From Oceanisphaera litoralis (GTDB taxonomy: Bacteria > Pseudomonadota > Gammaproteobacteria > Enterobacterales > Aeromonadaceae): 64,000 nucleotides of DNA. Below, one piece after another: positions 56,554 through 64,000 of this stretch; position 1 is the first letter of the stretch, and every line of letters begins with the position of its first letter. The translations under genes and the position numbers were made by a program. The stretch spans positions 124,001 through 188,000 of the forward strand of contig NZ_JAFBBE010000004.1 of assembly GCF_016907015.1 (NCBI RefSeq). The letters run 5' to 3'. Below the pieces are notes generated by a model. It did no database searches, had not been told where the DNA came from, and saw only the letters and a program-made list of their open reading frames with translations.

Positions 56554-57423
56554 TTATTCTTCCTCTACCAGCGCAAGCAGGTACTGGCCATAACCGTTTT
56601 TGCTAAGTTGCTGCCCCGCTTCCATTAGCTGACCGGCGCTCAGCCAGCCGTTATTAAAGGCAATCTCTTCCAGGCAGGCTACTTTCAGCCCCTGGCGATG
56701 TTCTATCGTTTGCACAAAGGCACTGGCCTCCAACAGACTGTCATGAGTACCGGTGTCCAGCCAGGCAAATCCCCTGCCCAGCAATTCAACCTGCAAGTCG
56801 CCCCGCTCCAGATACACCTGGTTGATGCTGGTGATTTCCAGCTCGCCACGGGGCGAGGGTTTCACCTGTTTGGCAATTTCAATGACATCGTTATCGTAGA
56901 AATAGAGGCCGGTCACCGCATAGTTGGATTTTGGCTGCACGGGCTTTTCTTCAATCGATACCGCCCGTTGACTGGCATCAAACGCCACTACGCCAAAGCG
57001 GTGCGGGTCTTTTACCTGATAACCAAATACGGTGGCACCCTTGGCCCTCCGGCTCACTTCACGCAGTTTGGGGGTAAAGCCCTGACCGTAGAAGATATTA
57101 TCACCCAGTACCAGGCAGACATTGTCGTCACCGATAAAGTCTTCACCGATAATAAACGCCTGGGCCAGACCATCCGGGCTGGGTTGTTCTGCATAGCTCA
57201 GGCTAATGCCAAAGTCACTGCCATCTCCCAGCAGCTTCTGGAAATTGGGCAGATCTTCGGGGGTAGAGATAATCAACACCTCACGAATACCGGCCAGCAT
57301 GAGCACCGACAGCGGATAGTAGATCATCGGCTTGTCATAGATGGGCAGCAGCTGTTTGGACACTCCCCTAGTGATGGGATAAAGCCGGGTGCCGGAACCA
57401 CCAGCCAGAATTATTCCTTTCAT
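56554..57423 (-). CDS. rmlA: Glucose-1-phosphate thymidylyltransferase
   Basis: 289 residues: [20 protein letters not shown] (nucleotide loop), [25 protein letters not shown] and [19 protein letters not shown]. It makes dTDP-glucose. ATG 57423 shares a base with the rmlB stop (TGATG) and has GGGAG upstream; the codon before it is TTG. Confidence 0.95.
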   Translation of the reverse strand: MKGIILAGGSGTRLYPITRGVSKQLLPIYDKPMIYYPLSVLMLAGIREVLIISTPEDLPNFQKLLGDGSDFGISLSYAEQPSPDGLAQAFIIGEDFIGDDNVCLVLGDNIFYGQGFTPKLREVSRRAKGATVFGYQVKDPHRFGVVAFDASQRAVSIEEKPVQPKSNYAVTGLYFYDNDVIEIAKQVKPSPRGELEITSINQVYLERGDLQVELLGRGFAWLDTGTHDSLLEASAFVQTIEHRQGLKVACLEEIAFNNGWLSAGQLMEAGQQLSKNGYGQYLLALVEEE

Positions 57424-58583
57424 CAAGCTACTCCCAATCGTTCACGTTGATAGCTGCCATCCTGTACTCGCTGGCACCATTCCAGATTGTTTAAATACCA
57501 CTGCACGGTTTTGCGAATACCGGACTCGAAGGTTTCCTGCGGTTTCCAATCCAGTTCCCTTTCGATTTTGGCGGCGTCGATGGCGTAGCGGCGGTCGTGG
57601 CCGGGTCTATCACCAACGTGAGTGATCAGGTTTTTGTAGGAGAGAATGTGTTCGCGATCTACCGTACTGCTTGAGTCCAAATTTATCGCGGATAAATCCG
57701 CTCCTACCACAGGTCGAAGCTCATCCAGCAGTTCGCAAATGGTCTGAACTACTTCCAGGTTGGTTTTCTCATTGTGGCCGCCGATGTTGTAGGTTTCGCC
57801 GGGTTGGCCCTGGGTTGCTACCAGGTATAAAGCGCGGGCGTGGTCTTCTACATAGAGCCAGTCGCGGATTTGGTCGCCTTTGCCGTAGATGGGCAGTGGC
57901 TTGCCTTCCAGCGCATTAAGGATCACCAGCGGAATGAGTTTTTCCGGGAAATGGTAAGGGCCATAGTTGTTGGAGCAATTGGTGACAATAGTTGGCAAGC
58001 CATAAGTGCGCAGCCAGGCCCGCACCAGATGATCGCTGGATGCTTTGGAAGCAGAGTAAGGGCTGCTGGGGGCGTAGGCAGTGCTTTCGGTAAACAAAGG
58101 TAAGCTCGCAGGGTTCCCACGCAGAGCATGGGAACCAGAAACTGTAGTGTCGTTCGGGTGCGGCAAGTCACCGTAGACTTCATCGGTGCTGATATGGTGG
58201 AAGCGAAACACCTGCTTGCGTTCATCGTCCAGCTCCTGCCAGTAGCTACGCGCCACCTCCAGCAGGGTGTAGGTGCCCACTATATTGGTTTCTATAAAGG
58301 CGGCGGGGCCGTCGATGGATCTGTCCACATGGCTTTCCGCCGCCAGATGCATAACGGCATCGGGCTGATGCTCGGCAAATACCCGCTCCAGCTCAGTGCG
58401 ATCGCAGATATCCACCAGCTCAAAGGTGTATCGATCCGAGTCACTCACTTCCGCCAGGCTTTCCAGGTTGCCGGCGTAGGTGAGCTTGTCCACATTGACC
58501 ACAGCATCCTGGGTGTGGTGGATAATATGGCGAATAACGGCCGAGCCGATAAAACCGGCACCGCCGGTAACCAGAATCTTCAT
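57423..58583 (-). CDS. rmlB: dTDP-glucose 4,6-dehydratase with two repeat-derived insertions
   Basis: 386 residues against 361 in E. coli. NAD loop [25 protein letters not shown] with the catalytic Asp-Glu, and YSASK are intact, so the enzyme is probably active. Two extra segments match interspersed repeats: about residues 150-158 ([10 protein letters not shown]) are encoded by GGTTCCCACGC...GGGAACC at 58112-58136, and about 293-304 ([13 protein letters not shown]) by the GTAGGAGCGGATTTATCCGC unit at 57673-57707. It makes dTDP-4-keto-6-deoxyglucose. Its start overlaps the ugd stop. Confidence 0.95.
   Translation of the reverse strand: MKILVTGGAGFIGSAVIRHIIHHTQDAVVNVDKLTYAGNLESLAEVSDSDRYTFELVDICDRTELERVFAEHQPDAVMHLAAESHVDRSIDGPAAFIETNIVGTYTLLEVARSYWQELDDERKQVFRFHHISTDEVYGDLPHPNDTTVSGSHALRGNPASLPLFTESTAYAPSSPYSASKASSDHLVRAWLRTYGLPTIVTNCSNNYGPYHFPEKLIPLVILNALEGKPLPIYGKGDQIRDWLYVEDHARALYLVATQGQPGETYNIGGHNEKTNLEVVQTICELLDELRPVVGADLSAINLDSSSTVDREHILSYKNLITHVGDRPGHDRRYAIDAAKIERELDWKPQETFESGIRKTVQWYLNNLEWCQRVQDGSYQRERLGVA
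57673..57707. repeat. Interspersed palindrome inside rmlB
   Basis: Minus strand begins GTAGGAGCGGATTTATCCGC and continues GATAAATTTGGACTC. Related GTAGG...palindromes are intergenic at 45807-45836 and 62923-62939. Confidence 0.8.
58112..58136. repeat. GGTTCCC...GGGAACC palindrome inside rmlB
   Basis: Inverted repeat GGTTCCC / GGGAACC around ACGCAGAGCAT, in frame in rmlB. Confidence 0.8.
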
Positions 58584-59932
58584 TAAGAACGCCCTACCGA
58601 ATAATAAGTAAACCCTTTTTTGCTCATGCGCTTGGGCTCAAACAGGTTGCGGCCGTCAAAAATAACCGGCTGGGCAAGCTGTTGTTTGATCAGGCCGAAG
58701 TCCGGCGCTTTAAAGTTCTGCCACTCGGTCACAATTACCAGGGCGTCTGCGTTATTGAGTACGGATTCCTTGGTGCCACACAGGGCAAGCGGTGGATGCC
58801 CGCCCTCAACGGCATGACATTTGTCGGCATAAATGCGCTGGGCTTCTTCCATCGCTGCCGGATCATAGGCCTGCACCCGGGCGCCAGCTGCCCACAGGGC
58901 CTCCATCAATACCCGGCTGGGGGCTTCGCGCATATCGTCGGTATTGGGCTTGAAGCTCAGGCCCCACAGGGCGAAGGTTTTGCCGGCCAGGTCGCCGTTG
59001 AAGTGTTTGCTGATATTTTGGAACAGGGTGGTTTTCTGCTGGTTGTTGCGCGCTTCTACCGCCTTGAGCACCTGGGCGTCGAAGTCGATGCCCTCGGCGG
59101 TGCGGATCAATGCCTGCACATCCTTGGGAAAGCAGGAGCCGCCGTAGCCGACGCCGGGGTAGATAAAGTGGTAGCCAATACGCGGGTCGGAGCCGATGCC
59201 GTGGCGCACCATTTCGATATCCGCGCCCAACTGTTCGGCCAGGTTGGCCATTTCGTTCATAAAGCTGATTTTGGTGGCCAGCATGCAGTTGGCTGCGTAC
59301 TTGGTCAGCTCGGCACTGCGCACGTCCATTACGATTACTTTTTCGTGGTTGCGGTTAAAGGGCGCATACAGCTCGCGCATCAGCTCTTCTGCCTGTTCGC
59401 TATGGGTGCCGATGATAATGCGATCCGGTTTCATACAGTCGGCCACCGCCGAGCCTTCTTTGAGGAATTCCGGGTTGGAGACCACGTCAAAGCCGAGATC
59501 TTCACGGCCCTTGTGGGCCAGCACCTCGGCGATTTTGGCGCTCACCTTGTCGCCGGTGCCGACCGGTACTGTGGATTTATCCACCACTACCTTATGACCT
59601 TGCATATGGGTGGCGATGGTTTCGGCCACCTTGAGCACGTATTGCAGATCGGCGGAGCCGTCTTCATCGGGCGGGGTGCCGACCGCGATAAACTGGATAT
59701 CGCCATGTTGCACGCCCTGCTCGGCATTGGTGGTGAAGTCAAGGCGGCCGGCGGCGTGATTCTGCTTGACCAGGTTGTCCAGCCCCGGCTCATAGATGGG
59801 GATAATGCCTTGTTTGAGCTTGTCTACCTTGGTCTGGTCTATATCCACGCAGATAACATGGTGGCCGACTTCTGCCAGCACGGCGCCTTGCACCAGGCCA
59901 ACGTAGCCGGTGCCGAATACGGTTACTTTCAT
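58583..59932 (-). CDS. ugd: UDP-glucose 6-dehydrogenase
   Basis: 449 residues. NAD loop [20 protein letters not shown], the catalytic cysteine in [14 protein letters not shown] and [19 protein letters not shown] are diagnostic. It oxidises UDP-glucose from GalU to UDP-glucuronate. Its stop overlaps the rmlB start (TAATG). Confidence 0.96.
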   Translation of the reverse strand: MKVTVFGTGYVGLVQGAVLAEVGHHVICVDIDQTKVDKLKQGIIPIYEPGLDNLVKQNHAAGRLDFTTNAEQGVQHGDIQFIAVGTPPDEDGSADLQYVLKVAETIATHMQGHKVVVDKSTVPVGTGDKVSAKIAEVLAHKGREDLGFDVVSNPEFLKEGSAVADCMKPDRIIIGTHSEQAEELMRELYAPFNRNHEKVIVMDVRSAELTKYAANCMLATKISFMNEMANLAEQLGADIEMVRHGIGSDPRIGYHFIYPGVGYGGSCFPKDVQALIRTAEGIDFDAQVLKAVEARNNQQKTTLFQNISKHFNGDLAGKTFALWGLSFKPNTDDMREAPSRVLMEALWAAGARVQAYDPAAMEEAQRIYADKCHAVEGGHPPLALCGTKESVLNNADALVIVTEWQNFKAPDFGLIKQQLAQPVIFDGRNLFEPKRMSKKGFTYYSVGRS

Positions 59933-60171
59933 TGGTTTGTTCGCTTTATTTGAGTTTGTTTATCAATTTGCGGGCCAGGTGCTGGCTTATTGCCGGTGCC
60001 CGGTGGCACTTCGAATAAATTCGAGCCTACAAATAGCCTGCTGCGCAGGCTCCGCCGACTAAAGTGGCGGCTACATAAAAGCTGGATTCCCGTCCCCGCC
60101 TACGCGAGGATGACGTTCCTTCGCGGGAATGACATATTTATGAACGCGGGAATAAGGAGCCAGACGAGCAG
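59933..60171. repeat. Repeats between ugd and galU
   Basis: TTCGAATAAATTCGAGCCTAC (decayed palindrome, about 60009-60029), then CCCGCCTACGCGAGGATGAC and TTCGCGGGAATGACAT (about 60097-60134) of the CCCGCGAAGGCGGG family. They interrupt an otherwise tight operon. Confidence 0.6.
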
Positions 60172-61083
60172 CTAGGAGGCTTGTTCCTGGTCGATTGAAA
60201 TCGACCCTACGTGATTCTGTAGATACTGGGTGAAGGCCTGGCCCAGCTCCGGGTGGCGCAGGGCATATTCCACGTTGGCTTGCATATAGCCCAGTTTGCT
60301 GCCGCAGTCATGGCTTTTGCCGACGATGCTGTAGGCTTCTACCTGCTCTTGCTCCATCAGTGCCGCTATGGCATCGGTGAGCTGAATTTCATCGCCGGCA
60401 CCGGGAGCGGTTTGGGCCAGTAACGGCCAAATGGCCTGGCTCAGTACATAGCGGCCGACCACCGCCAGGTTGGAGGGAGCGTCTTCCTGCTTTGGCTTCT
60501 CTACTACGGCGGTCATGAGTTTGCTCTCGCCGCTTTGCAGCTTGTGGCCCATGCAGTCGGCAATACCGTATTGGCTTACTTGATCTTGCGCGACCGGCTC
60601 TACCATTATCTGGCTGCGTTGAGTGTCGTTGAAGCGGCTTAGCATCTGGGCCAGGTTGTCTTGGCTCAAATCGCTTTGGGCATCGTCAATTAACACGTCC
60701 GGCAATATCACCACACAGGGGGCGTCACCCACCAGCGGATAGGCGCACATTACCGCGTGACCCAGGCCTTTGGCCACGCCCTGGCGCACATGCATAATGG
60801 TTACGTCACTTGGGCAGATGGCGCGTACTTCGTCCAGCAGCTGTCGCTTTACCCGTTTTTCGAGCGTGGCTTCCAGCTCGAAGCTGGTATCGAAATGATT
60901 TTCGATGGAATTTTTGCTGGAATGGGTAACCAGAATAATTTCTTTAATGCCGGCAGCAATGGCTTCGCTTACCACATATTGAATAAGTGGCTTGTCCACG
61001 ATGGGCAGCATTTCTTTGGGAATGGCTTTGGTGGCGGGCAACATGCGGGTGCCCAAGCCGGCGACGGGGATGATGGCTTTCAT
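60172..61083 (-). CDS. galU: UTP-glucose-1-phosphate uridylyltransferase
   Basis: 303 residues: [36 protein letters not shown] and [20 protein letters not shown]. It makes UDP-glucose. The last ~13 residues ([13 protein letters not shown]) are written by a GTAGGGTCGATTTCAATCGACC-type palindrome (60187-60210), so the C-terminus is repeat-derived. ATG 61083 overlaps the wzz stop by four bases. Confidence 0.94.
   Translation of the reverse strand: MKAIIPVAGLGTRMLPATKAIPKEMLPIVDKPLIQYVVSEAIAAGIKEIILVTHSSKNSIENHFDTSFELEATLEKRVKRQLLDEVRAICPSDVTIMHVRQGVAKGLGHAVMCAYPLVGDAPCVVILPDVLIDDAQSDLSQDNLAQMLSRFNDTQRSQIMVEPVAQDQVSQYGIADCMGHKLQSGESKLMTAVVEKPKQEDAPSNLAVVGRYVLSQAIWPLLAQTAPGAGDEIQLTDAIAALMEQEQVEAYSIVGKSHDCGSKLGYMQANVEYALRHPELGQAFTQYLQNHVGSISIDQEQAS
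60187..60210. repeat. GTAGGGTCG palindrome forming the galU 3' end
   Basis: Plus strand GGTCGATTGAAATCGACC followed by CTACG, a member of the GTAGGGTC family, within the coding frame of galU. Confidence 0.8.
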
Positions 61084-61883
61084 TCGGTTTCTTCCTGCAA
61101 ACTTGCACACAGCTGACCAATAAACTCACGCACAAATACCGCCATTACTGCCAGCATAGCCCCCAGCATCAGGCCCAGCGCCAGTACCAGCGTTTTACTG
61201 ATGCCTTTGGTTTGCAGGCTCTGATTGGCAATGGCGAACACGGTGCCTTTTTGAAAGTTGTTAATCTGGGCCTGCAGGCCGTTGATGGTGCCGGTGAAGC
61301 TGGCAATCAGCTCACCGCTATTGGCGAGGGCTGCTTTTTTAACCAGCTCTATCTGTGCTCTGGCGGCGCCTATCTGTTGTTGCAGTAGTTCAACACGGTG
61401 GTTGATGTGGGCATCCTGCTCGCCTTTCAACCGTGCGGTAATGGCGCCGTGTAGTTCCTGCACCAGAGATTCATTGTCTTCTACCGTCTGGCTGGTAATG
61501 GTAATCAGGCTGGAGCCTTTGGGGTTGCTGATGTTGAGTTTGAAGGGCACGGTTTCAAGCTGGTGACGCGGTAAAAAGTCACGCACCACGGTCGGTATAT
61601 AAAGGTTATCTACCTTGGTCTGCAGGCCGGCAGCGCTTTCCAGCGGCGTTTCGGCATTAACTTCAGCAATAGTATAAATGGTGGTGTATTCATATTTTTG
61701 CGGCATGGCCAGCGCAAACGCCAGTGCGGCGGCAAGGGTGAACACAAACACCAGTGCCATCAGCTTCCAGCGTTTGACCAGGGTTTTGACCAGATCGACC
61801 AGCGAGATTTCGTCATCTCTGTAGGCGTAGGGGGGCAGAGGTTGACTAAAACGTGCATCTTGCGGGAATGGTGGTTGGCTCAT
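61080..61883 (-). CDS. wzz: Chain-length determinant protein Wzz
   Basis: 267 residues with two membrane helices: [20 protein letters not shown] (about 37-56) and [21 protein letters not shown] (about 231-251), and a long periplasmic coiled-coil region between them. [17 protein letters not shown] is the usual cytoplasmic start. It sets the modal length of Wzy-made chains. First gene of the operon, 54 bases after the ops element. Confidence 0.93.
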   Translation of the reverse strand: MSQPPFPQDARFSQPLPPYAYRDDEISLVDLVKTLVKRWKLMALVFVFTLAAALAFALAMPQKYEYTTIYTIAEVNAETPLESAAGLQTKVDNLYIPTVVRDFLPRHQLETVPFKLNISNPKGSSLITITSQTVEDNESLVQELHGAITARLKGEQDAHINHRVELLQQQIGAARAQIELVKKAALANSGELIASFTGTINGLQAQINNFQKGTVFAIANQSLQTKGISKTLVLALGLMLGAMLAVMAVFVREFIGQLCASLQEETE

Positions 61884-62414
61884 ATCGCTTCTTCTGATTG
61901 TCTTGTCGTTGGATTGATGGTGTTTTTTACTGTGGGCACGCTACCGCCCTTAGGGTTCAGTTGGCCATTCCCCCAGGGCGCCTGTCTGCACTGGTGTTTC
62001 TGCTCTATCTGTTTGTCAAAGCGCCAAAAAATTGCATTCTGCAACACATTGGCACCTTGCAAGCAAAGGCGCATAAGTCTACTGGATTTGGCGGGGGGAT
62101 AAAACCTTTCCTTTAGCATGGGTACGGGGGTCGATGTCGATTCGGAGTGCGCAGCAACACCCCCTCCCTGCCTCCCCCTGGGGATAATCTGCTGCTATGC
62201 CTGTGGTTCCGCTGCCAAGGGGGAGGAGAAGTTCGGCGTCGTTCCGAAGTATGCAGCACCCCGCTGGTATTCTGGCAGCCTGAAGGTACAGGGAGGGCAC
62301 CCTGGTCGAATGAATTCGACTCTTCATCAGCCATTTACCCCGATTTTATTCGACCTTCTACGGTGCCTTGTGCAGAATAAGGTCAGCTTTTTTTCTGACT
62401 TAAGGACTTGTCTT
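61884..62414. repeat. Region between the divergent wzz operon and rcsF
   Basis: 530 bases. Next to wzz lies the ops element (listed below). Further right are CT-rich repeat units (about 62157-62229: CCCCCTCCCTGCCTCCCCC ... GCCAAGGGGGAGGAG) and a GGTCGAATGAATTCGAC palindrome (about 62303-62319). No gene. Confidence 0.6.
61937..61948 (-). promoter_or_regulatory. ops element (JUMPstart) of the polysaccharide operon
   Basis: The minus strand reads GGCGGTAGCGTG, a full match to the ops pause/RfaH-recruitment core, preceded by AACTGAACCCTAAG. In E. coli, RfaH binds RNA polymerase at ops and prevents termination across long surface-polysaccharide operons. Position and strand fit wzz and the genes behind it. 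Confidence 0.88.
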
Positions 62415-62783
62415 ATGCGTCTTCTCGGGGTTTCTCTGCTGGCGGTTGCGTTGTCTGGTTGTGCTGGCTGGGGCTTTAACAGCAATGTGTCACCCGATGG
62501 CATCAAGGATTATTACAAGGGCGACGGGGTGCGGCTGTACAGCAAGGCCGAGCTGGAAGGCGTGAATTACCTCACCCTGGGTTCGGTGGAAGGTGAAGCC
62601 TGCCAGATAAAGGCCGATGAGGCGCCCCCCAAGGAGGCGGATGCACGCGCCAGTGTGCGTCGCAGGGCGGCGGACATGGGTGCCAACGGCCTGCTGCTGG
62701 ATCGCTGTATTCGTTTCGATGATATGCCCGGCTGTATCGAGCAGGTGCTGTGCAGCGGGCAGGCATTGAAGGTCGGTAAGTAA
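62415..62783 (+). CDS. rcsF: Outer-membrane lipoprotein RcsF
   Basis: 122 residues. Signal peptide with lipobox LSGC (C16 lipidated), then a short domain with four cysteines (EACQ, DRCIRF, PGCIEQ, VLCSG) that match the two disulphides of RcsF. It senses envelope stress and triggers the Rcs phosphorelay. ATG 62415 has AAGGA upstream; the longer frame runs through repeats. The neighbour trmO is the same as in E. coli. Confidence 0.88.
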   Translation: MRLLGVSLLAVALSGCAGWGFNSNVSPDGIKDYYKGDGVRLYSKAELEGVNYLTLGSVEGEACQIKADEAPPKEADARASVRRRAADMGANGLLLDRCIRFDDMPGCIEQVLCSGQALKVGK

Positions 62784-62787
62784 CTTG

Positions 62788-62826
62788 TGAGGGGTGAGGG
62801 GTGAGGGGTGAGGGGTGAGGGGTGAG
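62788..62826. repeat. TGAGGGG heptamer array, five units, after rcsF
   Basis: Five TGAGGGG units plus TGAG, starting four bases after the rcsF stop codon, identical in unit and copy number to 28754-28793. A GCCCGGATAAATCCGGGCCTAC palindrome follows at about 62918-62939. Confidence 0.85.
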
Positions 62827-62955
62827 CAAGGCTCGCCTCCACGCCGGAGCGTAGGAACAACAAAACCGTACAAGACTCGGTTTCAACAATGGCAGCAATG
62901 CTCATCAATACATGATTTGCCCGGATAAATCCGGGCCTACAATTGGATACCCCTT

Positions 62956-63660
62956 ATGACCTCCATTCATCTGGATCCCATCGGCATTATTCGCTCACCC
63001 TATAAAGAGAAGTTTGCGGTGCCGCGCCAGCCGGGGCTGGTGAGCAGTGCCCGGGCCCGGTTGGAGATGCTGCCGCCCTACAACGAGCCCAGCGCCTTTC
63101 GAGGCCTGGCCGAGTTCAGTCACCTGTGGCTGGTATTCGTGTTTCACCAGACTCAGGACAAGGGCTGGAACCCCACGGTCCGCCCGCCGCGCCTAGGCGG
63201 TAACGAGCGGGTAGGCGTTTTTGCCACCCGCTCCACCTTCAGGCCCAATCCGCTGGGGCTCTCTGTGGTGAAGCTGCACGACATGTGCAAGGAAGGCAAC
63301 AAGGTATGGCTGGAGCTGGGCGGCGTCGATCTGGTCGACGGCACTCCTATCGTCGACATCAAGCCCTATCTGCCCTGGGCCGATGCGGTGCCCGATGCCC
63401 ACGGCGGTTTTGCGCCGGCGCCGCCGGACATCAGCATGGAGGTGCACTTCAGCCCCGCCGCCGAGCAGGCCTGCGCCCGTTCCGACATTCCCGATTTGCA
63501 GCAGTTCATTACCGAGGTGCTGGTGCAGGATCCGCGCCCGGCCTACAAGCGCAATGGCGAACAATGGCAGCAATATGGGGTACGGCTGTATCACTACAAT
63601 GTTCGTTACGAGGTGCTGGGGCGTTTGACGCGGGTGTTGAGCATAGAGAATGAAGGGTGA
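62956..63660 (+). CDS. trmO: tRNA (t6A37)-N6-methyltransferase TrmO
   Basis: 234 residues, YaeB/TsaA beta-barrel family: HLDPIGIIRSPYKEKFAVPRQPG, GVFATRSTFRPNPLGLSVVKL and DIKPYLPWADAVPDA are signatures. It methylates t6A37 in threonine tRNA. RcsF-TrmO adjacency is the same as in E. coli. Confidence 0.95.
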   Translation: MTSIHLDPIGIIRSPYKEKFAVPRQPGLVSSARARLEMLPPYNEPSAFRGLAEFSHLWLVFVFHQTQDKGWNPTVRPPRLGGNERVGVFATRSTFRPNPLGLSVVKLHDMCKEGNKVWLELGGVDLVDGTPIVDIKPYLPWADAVPDAHGGFAPAPPDISMEVHFSPAAEQACARSDIPDLQQFITEVLVQDPRPAYKRNGEQWQQYGVRLYHYNVRYEVLGRLTRVLSIENEG

Positions 63661-64000
63661 AAGCAGGAAACCAGCGGAACATGTAAACATTTTGCAGTAA
63701 CCCCTCCCCAGCCCTCCCCTTGCGTTGCACCCCGCTGTTATTCTGAAAATCCGGAGTCAAGGGGAGGGAGAAAACCGAACGCCAAGCTCGAATACTGGCG
63801 CCAGACAGCCCCTCCCCCTTGGCGGCGGGTTCACAGGTATAACGGCGACTTCTCTTCAAGGAAAAGCCGCTAGGGGGAGGCTGGGAGGGGGTGTCGCTTT
63901 GTGCCTGATCGCCGAACCGACAACAAGACGCCGTGCCGTAACCCCTCCCCAGCCCTCCCCTTGCGTAGCACCCCGCTGTTATTCTGAGATTTTCAAGTCA
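63661..64000. repeat. CT-rich repeat array at the window end
   Basis: Two near-identical units starting CCCCTCCCCAGCCCTCCCCT with TTGCGT(T/A)GCACCCCGC and TGTTATTCTG (63700-63769 and 63942-64000, the second cut by the edge), separated by the partner unit CCCCTCCCCCTTGGCGGCGG ... GGGGGAGGCTGGGAGG (about 63810-63893). No gene. Confidence 0.75.

Noticed and set aside
61941-62060. TTGACA at about 62023-62028 as the wzz promoter
   Set aside because: On the minus strand TTGACA is present, but no acceptable -10 follows at 16-18 bases, so I did not call a promoter.

Overview
The window looks like a chromosomal segment of a GC-rich marine or aquatic gammaproteobacterium, probably in or near the Aeromonadales (Oceanimonas / Zobellella / Oceanisphaera type). 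The reasons are the fused TrpGD and TrpCF enzymes, the E. coli-like order thrCBA - thr leader - lasT - ... - arcA, the rcsF-trmO pair, an RfaH-type ops element before a polysaccharide operon, and a CsrB-type RNA. The genus is inference; no rRNA or tRNA gene was seen.

Layout. 1-5.25 kb: trpE (end only)-trpGD-trpCF-trpB-trpA, translationally coupled, with a terminator. 5.3-5.8 kb: dense intergenic repeats. 5.8-14.3 kb: a deaminase, then a methyltransferase coupled to two consecutive phospholipase-D/SF2-helicase proteins (the first ending in an S24/LexA-like domain, the second in a DUF3427-type domain, like the type IV restriction enzyme SauUSI), then a convergent ADP-ribosylglycohydrolase. This is the best candidate for an unusual (anti-phage) system. 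14.6-31.6 kb: accessory metabolism: an unknown membrane protein, MarR / MFS / M20 amidohydrolase, an orphan DUF2235 hydrolase, a Ca/Na antiporter, a semialdehyde dehydrogenase plus omega-aminotransferase with a divergent LysR regulator, an AhpD-like protein, a YceH homologue, an isochorismatase-fold hydrolase, an alanine symporter and transaldolase. 31.8-34.0 kb: a DUF3545 protein, ung and tesB. 34.08-34.49 kb: an unmarked CsrB-family small RNA (28 GGA motifs, own promoter and terminator). 34.9-40.5 kb: thrC, thrB, thrA, thr leader/attenuator and lasT. 40.6-43.9 kb: a REP-associated tyrosine transposase (RAYT) surrounded by its probable cognate GGACACCCATCT palindromes, and aceK. 43.9-45.7 kb: rraA and arcA. 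46-62 kb: surface polysaccharide locus on the minus strand, read from wzz back to a WbaP-type sugar transferase. It starts behind an ops/JUMPstart element and has galU, ugd, rmlB, rmlA, genes for a dTDP-3-acetamido-3,6-dideoxyhexose, wzx, an AT-rich imported block (glycosyltransferases, wzy-like, acetyltransferase) and an epimerase remnant at the block's edge. 62.4-63.7 kb: rcsF and trmO.

How it fits together. The polysaccharide genes make UDP-Glc/UDP-GlcA and a dTDP-amino sugar, assemble the repeat unit on undecaprenyl phosphate, flip it (Wzx), polymerise it (Wzy) and set its length (Wzz). CsrB RNA would titrate CsrA. ArcA, a possible FNR site and AceK point to redox and carbon-flow control.

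A second theme is the load of short interspersed repeats: at least four palindromic or CT-rich families, three heptamer arrays of exactly five units, and the RAYT-linked palindromes. Several lie inside reading frames of rmlB, the sugar aminotransferase and galU, where they add in-frame peptide segments.
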